DNA from: Bacillus horti
GTDB lineage: Bacteria; Bacillota; Bacilli; Caldalkalibacillales; JCM-10596
Length of the DNA: 64,000 bases
Assembly: GCF_030813115.1 (NCBI RefSeq)
Contig: NZ_JAUSTY010000001.1
Location: forward strand, 124,001-188,000
Reading direction: 5' to 3'
Every line of letters begins with the position of its first letter. Within the stretch, counting starts at the first letter, position 1. Below, piece after piece: positions 39,490-47,331 of this stretch. The notes below the pieces were generated by a model, which made no database searches, was not told where the DNA came from, and saw nothing but the letters and a program-made list of their open reading frames with translations. Position numbers and translations under genes: made by a program.

Positions 39490-40137
39490 TTATTTCATCA
39501 AAAGTTGTAGTCCTCTTTTTAAAAATTGATCTGTTGACCATACTTGATCTCCAGCTTCCTGCTTCAAGCTGGTACTGATTTGCTTTACTTCCTTCTCAGA
39601 ATACCCTAGTGCCATTAATGCTTCAAGAGCTTCTTGTAAAGCTTTAGTTAGCTGTCCTCCTTGATTTAATGCTTTAGGAAGGCTTGCGCTTGCTTCTTGG
39701 ATATGCTCCAGCCCTGAGAATCCGAAATGACTAGCTTCTGTTTCAAGCTTGTCCTTTAAATCTAAGATGATCCGTTGTGCTGTTTTCTTTCCTATCCCAG
39801 GAAATTTTGACAGATAGACAGCATCTTCCGTTTGAATGGCCACGATAACCTGTCCTGGCTGTCCAGAAGCTAGAATAGATAAGGCTCCCTTCGGTCCAAT
39901 CCCCGATACGTTTAGCAATTTGAGAAATAAGCCACGCTCCTCTCTCGTAGAGAAGCCATATAGAACGTTCGTATCCTCCCTAACATATTGAAACGTAAAA
40001 ATCTGTACCTCCCGTCCTGCCTGTTCCTGCCAATAAAATGGATTTCCACATAGTATTTGATAACCAACTCCACAAGATTCAAGCACAACATATTGAATAT
40101 CAATATGAGTTAACGTTCCTTTTATGTAATCAATCAT
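39490..40137 (-). CDS. ruvA: Holliday junction branch-migration protein RuvA
   Basis: DNA-binding partner of RuvB, 215 residues from the ATG at 40137. It has the N-terminal OB domain (MIDYIKGTLTHIDIQYVVLESCGVGY), the helix-hairpin-helix motifs LLNVSGIGPKGALSIL and LSKFPGIGKKTAQRIILDLKDKL, and the C-terminal domain III that contacts RuvB (ALMALGYSEKEVKQI). The start overlaps the ruvC stop in ATGA, a classical translational coupling; the frame open further upstream lies within ruvC and is not used. Confidence 0.97.
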   Translation of the reverse strand: MIDYIKGTLTHIDIQYVVLESCGVGYQILCGNPFYWQEQAGREVQIFTFQYVREDTNVLYGFSTREERGLFLKLLNVSGIGPKGALSILASGQPGQVIVAIQTEDAVYLSKFPGIGKKTAQRIILDLKDKLETEASHFGFSGLEHIQEASASLPKALNQGGQLTKALQEALEALMALGYSEKEVKQISTSLKQEAGDQVWSTDQFLKRGLQLLMK

Positions 40138-40640
40138 ACATCTTTCCCCTTCAGCTTTAATAATCCTTCGATTTGAGCAGAATGCCCATGACAAATAGCT
40201 ATAGCTAACGCATCTGCCACATCATCAGGTTTAGGAGCCTGCTGCAAATTAAGCAACATTCTAACCATCTCTTGAACTTGACGCTTCTCAGCTTTTCCAT
40301 ATCCTACAACGGCTTGTTTGACCTGTAGCGGTGTATATTCAGCTACAGGTACATTCGCTTGCTCAGCTGCTAACAGCATAACTCCCCTAGCCTGCCCAAC
40401 GGTAAAAGCCGTTGTTACATTTTTATTGAAAAATAGCTTTTCAATCGCCATCACATTAGGAGAATACTTTTCCAAAATATGCTGCATCGCTTCATAAACT
40501 TGTTTAAGCCTTTCCTCAGTTCTTAAACCAGCTTTTGTTTCTATACTCCCATATTGTACCGGCTTCAATTGACTCCCCTTTTTTTCGATAACTCCAAAGC
40601 CAACAATGGCGATACCAGGATCTATACCAAGTATAATCAA
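40134..40640 (-). CDS. ruvC: Holliday junction resolvase RuvC
   Basis: RNase H-fold endonuclease of 168 residues. The acidic catalytic residues are D7 (LGIDPGIAIVGFG), E in NVMAIEKLFFNKNV (about 67) and the pair in KPDDVADALAIAICH (about 140-144). Translation starts at TTG after GAGGAGG at eight bases. B. subtilis lacks RuvC and uses RecU instead, so its presence in a ruvC-ruvA-ruvB order is a lineage marker here. Confidence 0.95.
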   Translation of the reverse strand: MIILGIDPGIAIVGFGVIEKKGSQLKPVQYGSIETKAGLRTEERLKQVYEAMQHILEKYSPNVMAIEKLFFNKNVTTAFTVGQARGVMLLAAEQANVPVAEYTPLQVKQAVVGYGKAEKRQVQEMVRMLLNLQQAPKPDDVADALAIAICHGHSAQIEGLLKLKGKDV

Positions 40641-40705
40641 GTAAAAATCCTCCTCATCCCCGTACGAACATATATTTCCTTCTTATTTTATCATACACCT
40701 AGAAA

Positions 40706-40740
40706 CAAAAAAAGCCACAGACCATTTAATAATCTGTGGC
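40706..40740 (-). terminator. Intrinsic terminator overlapping the end of bofC
   Basis: GCCACAGA/TCTGTGGC stem followed on the minus strand by T7. The 5' arm lies within the last codons of bofC. Confidence 0.9.
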
Positions 40741-41331
40741 AAACTGTTCATATTTAGCTAGAACATTTAAATATTCCTTCACATTTCTTATTCTTATTCC
40801 CTGCTTTAAATTTGACAGCTCGTGTGTTGACCGATTGGATTCTAATAGCTCTGTATCAAGACGAAAGAAGGTTTGAATAATTTTATTTTGCTCTGGCGGT
40901 CCCTCATATATTGTTAGGATACGATCCTCTGTTAATCCAAAGTATCCTTGGTTTTTACATAAAGGAGAGAGATCATTGGCAACGAATTTGGTCATTCTAA
41001 AAACTCCGTCATGTCGTTCTGTGTGATCCCATTGATCTTTATGCTGGAGTACCCATTCCTCCATTTCTTCTATATTGTCATACGTTTTGATTTCGGTTTG
41101 AATCCCACACATGTATTCGGTTACTAATTCAAGCTTTATCTCAGATGAGCCCCAAAATACTTCTAGTATATGATCACCTTGTTCGTCATGCGTATTTTGC
41201 ATTCCCTTTTCAGGTAACTGAGCGATTCCTATTATCATTGTCGTTATAATAGCAAGCAGCAAAACACCTAATGAAACTAAGCCCTTATGTCCTCTAAGGA
41301 ATCTGCGTAATTTTTTTAATAAAGCTGACAC
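40726..41331 (-). CDS. bofC: Forespore intercompartmental-signalling protein BofC
   Basis: A 201-residue protein with an N-terminal membrane segment (about 16-36) and the BofC N- and C-terminal domains. It shows VFWGSSEIKLELVTEYMCGIQTE, then NDLSPLCKNQGYFGLTEDRILTIYEGPPEQNKIIQTFFRLD (about 112-153), which is diagnostic. BofC acts between forespore and mother cell to restrain SpoIVB and so pro-sigma-K processing. It begins at GTG after GGGAGG. Located upstream of ruvCAB as bofC is upstream of ruvA in B. subtilis. Confidence 0.9.
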   Translation of the reverse strand: MSALLKKLRRFLRGHKGLVSLGVLLLAIITTMIIGIAQLPEKGMQNTHDEQGDHILEVFWGSSEIKLELVTEYMCGIQTEIKTYDNIEEMEEWVLQHKDQWDHTERHDGVFRMTKFVANDLSPLCKNQGYFGLTEDRILTIYEGPPEQNKIIQTFFRLDTELLESNRSTHELSNLKQGIRIRNVKEYLNVLAKYEQFATDY

Positions 41332-41403
41332 TAAAAATTCCTCCCTTGGACTGTTTTGCGAATAGTATTTCCTGAGTATGGATAAGTATGCACCTCATGG
41401 AAC

Positions 41404-41433
41404 AAAAAAAAGCAGATGGAAGCGACCATCTGC
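41404..41433 (-). terminator. Intrinsic terminator
   Basis: GCAGATGG/CCATCTGC stem with a T8 tail on the minus strand, about 95 bases after the YhcN-like gene. Confidence 0.9.
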
Positions 41434-41528
41434 ATACATATATAAAGACATGGCTCAATTAATTTTGAAGTACATAACGGTTAATCAATATAATTATTAA
41501 TCAATTGTTCAAAATCCTAATCCTTATA

Positions 41529-42242
41529 TTATCGAGTAATTTTTCTAATTTTGTTTCCTGCATCGTCCATTAACTGCTTGAATTGATGACCAACATTTCC
41601 ATCATTATTTCTAAATAGCCCTTCTAAACGTTGCATAACATCCCCATCAGTAGTTACATAACAATTTTGATTTGGTGCAAGCTGTTGCATCTCTTGACGG
41701 ACCTGCTGCATGACTTCATTTTGTTGACCGTCTTCAGCATTTACACCCGCTACAACCTCGTTGCCATTAACTAGAACTTGACAATCTTGTACGCCCGGGA
41801 TCTGCTGAAGTCTTTGTTCAATTTGCTGAGCTAATTGACCTTCCTGTCCTCGTTCAGCGCCTCCATTATACATTCCATTGTTTCCACCAAACATGCCGTT
41901 ATTTCCACCAAACATGCCGTTTCCACCGTTACCACCATTGTTTTGACCATTATTCATGTCCATTGGGCCTCTTCCACCACCGAAGAACATTCCCCCTGGT
42001 GAATTGCGGTTTCCATCATTCATTGGATTGTTAAATAATCCCCTTGCCCCACGACCATGTCCGTAACCGTCACGATCATAGCGGTAAGCGTTATCGTGGC
42101 TGTTTATCGTGTAGTTACCATAGTTAGATCCTCGATACGTTTGGTCATCCTGAGCTCCCTGGTTACCACCACATGCTGTGGCAAGAGAAGTTACGGCAAA
42201 GGCTACTGTTAAGCTTGCTAAAGCTTTTTTGGCTTTTTTCAT
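41529..42242 (-). CDS. YhcN/YlaJ-family sporulation lipoprotein
   Basis: A 237-residue predicted lipoprotein. The signal peptide ends at the lipobox LATAC (cysteine 24). Residues about 28-135 are low complexity, rich in Gly and Asn, with MFGGNNGMFGGNNGMYNGG as near-perfect short repeats. The C-terminal domain (about 137-237) carries the YhcN/YlaJ pattern: QLAQQIEQRLQQIPGVQDCQVLVNGNEVVAGV. Relatives are spore-membrane lipoproteins. Its ribosome site lies in a hairpin (42246-42292). Confidence 0.85.
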   Translation of the reverse strand: MKKAKKALASLTVAFAVTSLATACGGNQGAQDDQTYRGSNYGNYTINSHDNAYRYDRDGYGHGRGARGLFNNPMNDGNRNSPGGMFFGGGRGPMDMNNGQNNGGNGGNGMFGGNNGMFGGNNGMYNGGAERGQEGQLAQQIEQRLQQIPGVQDCQVLVNGNEVVAGVNAEDGQQNEVMQQVRQEMQQLAPNQNCYVTTDGDVMQRLEGLFRNNDGNVGHQFKQLMDDAGNKIRKITR

Positions 42243-42245
42243 TGA

Positions 42246-42292
42246 AAAAGCACCTCCTTCACCATTTAGAATGATGTTTTTGAGGTGCTTTT
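42246..42292 (-). terminator. Hairpin acting as nadE terminator and masking the next ribosome site
   Basis: On the minus strand AAAAGCACCTC pairs perfectly with GAGGTGCTTTT across a 25-base loop. The 3' arm contains the GGAGG-type ribosome site of the YhcN-like gene and ends in a T-run, so one structure could end nadE transcripts and, on longer transcripts, hide translation initiation. Confidence 0.65.
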
Positions 42293-42315
42293 AACCGAGT
42301 TAAGTTGTACCTTTT

Positions 42316-43065
42316 TTATTTAAATAAAGGGGGTTTTGGTGGCATTTGACGCTTATGTGCGGAGCGCTTATGCAACTGTTCAATAATCTGCTTATCCTGC
42401 TCTGGAATTTCTTTTCCTTTTAAATATAGATCTACTTTCTCATATGTGGTTCCCATTTCTTCCTCATCCGTTTGCCCTTCCCATAAGCCCGCACTCGGAG
42501 CCTTTTGGATAATGCTCTGAGGAACTCCAATCCACTCCGCCCATTGACGAACCTCGCCCTTAGTAAGATTGGCAATAGGTACACAATCTACTCCACCGTC
42601 ACCATATTTAGTGAAATATCCAAGATGCCATTCTGCCGCGTTATCCGTACCTACAACAAGGTAATTATAGTTAGCAGCTACGGTATACAGGGTGCTCATT
42701 CTTAAACGAGCTCGTAAGTTTGCATCACCTAAACGCTGACGATCCTCGTATAAGTCTCCTTTTTCCTTTGCCGCTTGTTGAACTCCTCCAAAAATTTCAT
42801 CGTGAGCTGCTGAGAGGTCAATTTGAATGTGCTTTAAATCAGCAGCCTCCACTACAGTTTTTGCATCTACTTGATCTTGAGGATTACTTTTGCACGGAAG
42901 GATAACCCCTAGAGAGTTTTCTGGAAAAGCTTTTTTAATTAAAAAAGCTACTAATGCTGAATCTACTCCACCACTCACACCGACGAGTAGTCCGTCTGCT
43001 CCTGCATTATTAGCTAAAGCTCTTAACCAGTCTACAGTAAAGTCAACTTTTTTTTGAAGGTTCAT
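42316..43065 (-). CDS. nadE: Ammonia-dependent NAD+ synthetase
   Basis: Amidates nicotinate adenine dinucleotide to NAD with ammonia and ATP. The P-loop LLVGVSGGVDSALVAFLIKK is at about 26-45, with GTDNAAEWHLGYFTKYGDGGVDCVPIANLTKGEVR (about 150-185) and PSAGLWEGQTDEEEMGTTYE. The 249-residue form starting at ATG 43065 follows GGGAGAC; the frame extends eight codons further to a TTG without a ribosome site. No glutaminase domain is present, so free ammonia is the donor. Confidence 0.95.
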   Translation of the reverse strand: MNLQKKVDFTVDWLRALANNAGADGLLVGVSGGVDSALVAFLIKKAFPENSLGVILPCKSNPQDQVDAKTVVEAADLKHIQIDLSAAHDEIFGGVQQAAKEKGDLYEDRQRLGDANLRARLRMSTLYTVAANYNYLVVGTDNAAEWHLGYFTKYGDGGVDCVPIANLTKGEVRQWAEWIGVPQSIIQKAPSAGLWEGQTDEEEMGTTYEKVDLYLKGKEIPEQDKQIIEQLHKRSAHKRQMPPKPPLFK

Positions 43066-43095
43066 AAATGTCTCCCACTCCTCACTCAATAAGTC

Positions 43096-44115
43096 TTATT
43101 TTACCATAGCTTGACAAGCTCTTACAAACTTTCTCCGTGCATCCCAAGTATTCTCAAGCTGCTGAAAAAGATCAATCACATTCCTTACTTGAAACCCAGA
43201 TTGCTGCTTCCACACGCCTAGCCATTCTCTAATAATATCGTGGGGATAAAGAAGGAAATAAGGAAGCAGGCGAACTTCTTCCGATGATAACTTTAGTTCC
43301 TTTTGATATTCGGTAAGAAGCAAATGGACGACATCGATTGACCAATCATAATGCAATAATGAGCGATGAATATATTGAGAAAGATCAAGAATAACTGGAG
43401 AATATTGAATAAGATCATAATCGAGCAAATAATAGGAGTCTTCCTCAGCATAAAGGAAATTATGAGGAGCTAAATCAAAATGAACAATTTGACGATTTTG
43501 CTGTGCTTGTCGTTCTAATTGAAGTAGTTCATACTCGGGGAGATGAGTAAAAAACCAATCTGCCCAATCGGTTACATCCTCCTCAAACCGCTGCAATAAT
43601 GAAAAAAGACCTAGGCTAGACTTCTTTTTCCCACGGTTTAAGCCTTGAATGGATTCTTTGAATAGGTCAAGCCGAGTTTTTATTCGTTCTTTTGCAAAGG
43701 ATTTAGAAAGAGTGCGCTGTTTCCCTCCATAAATATCCTGTCCTTTTTGATGAAAATGACTTAATAGCCCTATTCCATTTCTTAGCTCCTCATAAATGTT
43801 AAAATCTAACGCTCTTCCGTTCACGTAGGGGAACATAGCAAAAGCTGTCGTATCGTTAAGCTTGTTAACTGAAGTTCCCTGGAGATTATCATGAAAGGGG
43901 ATTATTCCCTTTGTTTGCCTTTCTTCAAGCTGCTTTATACATTTACTTTGCCATTTTAAATCCTCTACATTAGAGAATAGTTTGATTACGTATTTCTGAC
44001 CGGCAGCATGGACGATATAAAGTCGATTTTTTTTGTGTGTATGCACATCGTCCACGGTTATTCCAAACTGTTCATGAATTACGTTGCCGAGCTGCTCAGT
44101 TTTAATCCGTACCAT
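43096..44115 (-). CDS. CotS/YsxE-type phosphotransferase-fold spore coat protein
   Basis: A 339-residue protein of the aminoglycoside-phosphotransferase/kinase fold. The N-lobe has YIVHAAGQKYVIKLFS with the ATP lysine, the catalytic loop is QIVHFDLAPHNFLY (about 213-226), and the metal-binding block is YYLLDYDLIQYSPVILDLSQYI (about 233-254). The best match is the CotS/CotI/YutH/YsxE group of spore proteins, which fits its place between safA and nadE. AGGAGG precedes the ATG. The substrate is unknown. Confidence 0.82.
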   Translation of the reverse strand: MVRIKTEQLGNVIHEQFGITVDDVHTHKKNRLYIVHAAGQKYVIKLFSNVEDLKWQSKCIKQLEERQTKGIIPFHDNLQGTSVNKLNDTTAFAMFPYVNGRALDFNIYEELRNGIGLLSHFHQKGQDIYGGKQRTLSKSFAKERIKTRLDLFKESIQGLNRGKKKSSLGLFSLLQRFEEDVTDWADWFFTHLPEYELLQLERQAQQNRQIVHFDLAPHNFLYAEEDSYYLLDYDLIQYSPVILDLSQYIHRSLLHYDWSIDVVHLLLTEYQKELKLSSEEVRLLPYFLLYPHDIIREWLGVWKQQSGFQVRNVIDLFQQLENTWDARRKFVRACQAMVK

Positions 44116-44137
44116 CTATAAGTCCTCCTAAAGAAAA

Positions 44138-44193
44138 CCCCTTTTTCTTATCAGCTTAGAACATGATTGATCATGTTAGATAAGAAAAAGGGG
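44138..44193 (-). terminator. Long nested palindrome, probable safA terminator
   Basis: A 15-bp perfect stem (CCCCTTTTTCTTATC with GATAAGAAAAAGGGG) encloses a second perfect 8-bp stem (AACATGAT/ATCATGTT). On the minus strand it is followed by TTTTCTTT, consistent with termination after safA and before the CotS-like gene. Confidence 0.75.
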
Positions 44194-44230
44194 CGACCTT
44201 CGTACCTTTTGTTTCTTGGTGTCCTGTGGA

Positions 44231-45427
44231 CTATCTTTTTGATCTTCTTGAATTGGTTTTACTTCTAGTCGTGGACTTTGTCGTTTTTGAGGTACGACCT
44301 CCTGTAGCTTCACTTGCCCCTTCATCTTTTACCTCAACATCATCTTCACCATTAGCTTCTCTTACTTCAAGAGCTTGGGTTCCGCTTGGTCCTTTGTTTG
44401 ATGAGCCACTTTGCTCCATGGCATGGTGATGCTGGTCCTGAATCGTTTGTCTAGGCATAGGCATTCCAGGGTATCCTCCACCGTATGGAAACGCTTGAGA
44501 GCCTTCTTGAAATGGCTGGTTTCCCCAACCTAAAGGCTGCTCTACAAAAGGACTCCAGCTTTCGAAGCCTTGATTCTGTTGCTCCATAAATTCCGGGAAC
44601 TGTGAAAATGGTTGACCAAATTCCTGATCCTGACCTGGGCTGCTCATATACTCCATTGGAGAGTACATCATCTGCTGTGGAGCTCCAAAAGCAGGGTCAC
44701 TAAACCCTTGCATCCCTTGAACTTGGTCAAAAGTCATGCCTCCCATATGATGTGGCATTGGATGTCCCCACATTCCATGATGGTGATGGTGGATTGGCGG
44801 GAATGGTGGACATGGCGCTTCCATGACGGGTTTTACTTCTGGCTTATAAGGCATTGGTTTTTCTTTTTTTATTGGTAACGGTGTGGGAGCCGCTACGTTA
44901 ATTTCAGTTTTCGAGAGCTCTAGATCAATCTTAATCTGGTTGATAATTTCTGGTTTCAAATGATGAAGTAAGGATCTTAGAACTCCAGGTAGTTGTTCCG
45001 CTACAGCTTCTCTAATCATTTGTCTTAATCTGTTTTCATCAATTTTGGGTACTTCCATTTTAGGCATGTGAACCTTGGGAATCTCCATTTTTGGAACTTC
45101 CATCTTAGGTGCCTGAGCGATTGGCTGTGTCTTTGGCATTTCTTTTTTGTGCATCTGTCCGATTTGCTGTTGTCCGTGATGCTGTTGCCCATGATGTTGC
45201 GGTCCGTGATGCTGTTGTCCGTGATGTTGTTGTCCATGATGTGGTGTTTGATGGTGCTGGTGTTTTGCAGGTACAGCGCCTGTTGGGATTTTTATTTTCA
45301 TTCCAGGCATAATTAAATCTGGATTGGATAGCTGCGAATTAGCTTTTTTTAATTCTTCGAAGTTAACTCCATATTGCTCCGCTAGCTTCCAAAGTGTATC
45401 GCCCTTTTGGACAATATGAATTTTCAC
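44231..45427 (-). CDS. safA: Spore coat morphogenetic protein SafA
   Basis: A 398-residue protein starting at GTG 45427, ten bases after GGGGAGG. The N-terminal LysM domain (MKIHIVQKGDTLWKLAEQYGVNFEELKKANSQLSNPDLIMPGMKIKIP, positions 1-47) binds cortex peptidoglycan. A His/Gln-rich run of about 30 residues (repeats of QHHG) follows, then a segment of repeated PKMEVPK units and an amphipathic stretch (IREAVAEQLPGVLRSLLHHLKPEIINQI). The C-terminal half is rich in Pro, Met, Gln and Phe and ends in a basic tail. SafA recruits inner-coat proteins in Bacillus. Confidence 0.88.
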   Translation of the reverse strand: MKIHIVQKGDTLWKLAEQYGVNFEELKKANSQLSNPDLIMPGMKIKIPTGAVPAKHQHHQTPHHGQQHHGQQHHGPQHHGQQHHGQQQIGQMHKKEMPKTQPIAQAPKMEVPKMEIPKVHMPKMEVPKIDENRLRQMIREAVAEQLPGVLRSLLHHLKPEIINQIKIDLELSKTEINVAAPTPLPIKKEKPMPYKPEVKPVMEAPCPPFPPIHHHHHGMWGHPMPHHMGGMTFDQVQGMQGFSDPAFGAPQQMMYSPMEYMSSPGQDQEFGQPFSQFPEFMEQQNQGFESWSPFVEQPLGWGNQPFQEGSQAFPYGGGYPGMPMPRQTIQDQHHHAMEQSGSSNKGPSGTQALEVREANGEDDVEVKDEGASEATGGRTSKTTKSTTRSKTNSRRSKR

Positions 45428-45487
45428 GTTTAAATTACCTCCCCTAAACATAAGTCCCTATATCCTATGCTCAGGTAGGCGTTTTGC

Positions 45488-46435
45488 TCATCTTTTTTTA
45501 AAAAAACATGGGTATCTCCCTAAAACTCTCACTTGAAAACCTAGCGCTTCAACCTCTGCTATCGCTCCTGGTAAAAGAATGTCATCGATTGGATGAACAA
45601 GGTCAATAAGGAAAAAATAAGATCCTAACGCTTTTTTCGTTGGTCTGGACTCAATTCTGGTCAGATCTAATCTGCGCCATGAAAAGGCGGCAAGAACTTG
45701 ATATAATGTTCCAGGAAAATTTTCTGGCTGGGTGATTAGTAAGGAGCTTTTACACGTAAAGCCCTCTTCTGATTTTTGCACCTCGTCTTCCTCTTGACTT
45801 TCAGTCTCTTTTTGAGACGTTAGCCAGTCTTGAAAATCTTGCTTTTCTACAAGAGGGTCTTCACCGAGTAAGACAAAGCGAGTATGATTATTGTCATAGT
45901 CTTGGATACTTTCTTGATAAATACTCAGATTATAGTTTTTAGCAGCAATACTTGTGCCAATAGCTAACCATTTTTCCTGCGGGTTCTTGGAGACATGCTC
46001 CACCGCTTCAGCCGTACTTTTCATATAAATCCACTCACTGCCCGGACAGTGCTCACGTAGAAAATGATGGCATTGAGCTATCGCTTGAGGATGTGAAAAC
46101 ACTTTTTCCACCTCATCCAGGCTTGCTGGATTAAATTGAGGGTGAATAAGTGCTGACTGTTGAATAGGCAGAGTATACTCTGCCTGAATAGGAATTTTCC
46201 CCTCATGAATGATCCAATCTAGCGTCATATTCACTGATCCCTCGATCGAGTTCTCTATAGGTACTAAGGCATACTGTACCTCTTTGTTTTTGCAGGCTAC
46301 TAAGCAATCAGGAATCGTTTTCTTTGGTATATATTCGATTTGGTCTACTTTTGAGATCTCATTAATCTGAGCCAGCAAAGCTTGCACAGCTTGCTCTGTA
46401 AAGGTTCCACGGGGGCCAAGATAGGCAATTTTCAC
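45488..46435 (-). CDS. pheA: Prephenate dehydratase
   Basis: Makes phenylpyruvate in phenylalanine synthesis. The 315-residue chain begins MKIAYLGPRGTFTEQAV at a GTG that follows GGAGAGAAAA; a TTG four codons earlier touches the other GGAG. VPIENSIEGSVNMTLDWI, STAEAVEHVSKNPQEKWLAIGTSIAA and the Thr-Arg-Phe block NNHTRFVLLG (about 185-195) form the catalytic domain. A charged E/Q linker precedes the C-terminal ACT domain with FPGTLYQVLAAFSWRRLDLTRIESRPTKKALGSYFFLID, which senses Phe. Confidence 0.95.
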   Translation of the reverse strand: MKIAYLGPRGTFTEQAVQALLAQINEISKVDQIEYIPKKTIPDCLVACKNKEVQYALVPIENSIEGSVNMTLDWIIHEGKIPIQAEYTLPIQQSALIHPQFNPASLDEVEKVFSHPQAIAQCHHFLREHCPGSEWIYMKSTAEAVEHVSKNPQEKWLAIGTSIAAKNYNLSIYQESIQDYDNNHTRFVLLGEDPLVEKQDFQDWLTSQKETESQEEDEVQKSEEGFTCKSSLLITQPENFPGTLYQVLAAFSWRRLDLTRIESRPTKKALGSYFFLIDLVHPIDDILLPGAIAEVEALGFQVRVLGRYPCFFKKR

Positions 46436-46636
46436 TTTTCTCTCCAACTCCTAAATTTTCTCTGATTCATGGCTAAATGTGCAGTCCATGTATGATAAAT
46501 GATCACAATCCTGATTAGTATAGTTTATCGATTTTATCTATTTCTGAAAGGTTATTTTATATTTTATCATATTCAGTGAGAATACTCCCTCCTCAAAAGT
46601 GGAACTTTAGGTGGAGATGAACGCTTTTTAATTTTC

Positions 46637-46663
46637 AAAGCTTCGGTCGGTTGACCGGGGCTT
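46637..46663 (-). terminator. Hairpin at the end of the DUF1062 gene
   Basis: AAAGC(tt)CGGTC paired with GACCG(ggg)CTTT. The tail is only moderately T-rich, so function as a terminator is probable rather than certain. Confidence 0.5.
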
Positions 46664-47266
46664 TCATGACTTTTTAGTCAAAGCATTAACTTTGTACCAA
46701 TCACCTATGACTGTGATTTGTAAATTATCTATAACTTTGCTCTTCATATTAATGCCTGGATTTAGTAAAATAATTCCATTTTGAGACAATTCATTTACTT
46801 TTGACCTTGAAAGGCCAAAGATTTCTGCTACTAGTTTATCTATTCTAAGACCAAAATCATATTTATAGCTAAGTCTAATAGTAACCTCGTTAGATAGTGA
46901 ATCAAGCTTTTCTTTTCTCAACTCGTATCGTATATCTGTATTTACATCATTACATAGTTTTCTTAATTTGTTGATTTGAAAAGCATAGCACCAGATTGTC
47001 TCTTTATCATTATTCATAAACTTTTGAATTAACATAGAGTCAATTTTATTAATATTTACTCTCGATAAAATAGGGTAATTCCAGGTTCCCTCACAATGTT
47101 TACAGTTATAAATAAGCCAAATATCAACTATTTTTTGATTCGCATTCACCCTGAATTTCTCACTACAATAAAATTCTGTGTTCGTTTTACATTTACTACA
47201 ATTTCGTTTTATATAAGGTGTTTCCTGAGCAATGATCTCATATGTGAATAAATGATTAAAACTCAT
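46664..47266 (-). CDS. DUF1062 family protein
   Basis: A 200-residue cytoplasmic protein of unknown function. The N-terminal part has cysteine pairs CSKCKTNTEFYCSEKFRVNANQKIVDIWLIYNCKHCEGTWN (about 23-63), a likely zinc site with the DUF1062 signature. The C-terminal part (about 135-185; LRIDKLVAEIFGLSRSKVNELSQNGIILLNPG) resembles an S4-type RNA-binding motif. GGGGG nine bases before the ATG. Its AT-rich codons (many AAT, ATA, TTA) differ from its neighbours, and it lies between pheA and thrB, suggesting acquisition. The structured RNA just upstream may control it. Confidence 0.8.
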   Translation of the reverse strand: MSFNHLFTYEIIAQETPYIKRNCSKCKTNTEFYCSEKFRVNANQKIVDIWLIYNCKHCEGTWNYPILSRVNINKIDSMLIQKFMNNDKETIWCYAFQINKLRKLCNDVNTDIRYELRKEKLDSLSNEVTIRLSYKYDFGLRIDKLVAEIFGLSRSKVNELSQNGIILLNPGINMKSKVIDNLQITVIGDWYKVNALTKKS

Positions 47267-47331
47267 ACATTCGTTCCCCCTATTTATTCAGAGGAACGCA
47301 AAAAACGGTTGAATGGAGTATGATTTTCCAT

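Noticed and set aside
41860-41940. Direct repeats in the YhcN-like gene.
   Set aside because: In-frame Gly/Asn repeats of the protein, not a mobile or CRISPR repeat.
45171-45260. Short tandem repeats that at first look like a CRISPR array or VNTR.
   Set aside because: The units (about 12-15 bases, no spacers) encode the QHHG repeats in frame within safA.
44226-45316. Several frames antisense to safA, rich in Val, Leu or His.
   Set aside because: They mirror the repetitive His/Gln/Pro codons of safA and have no ribosome sites.
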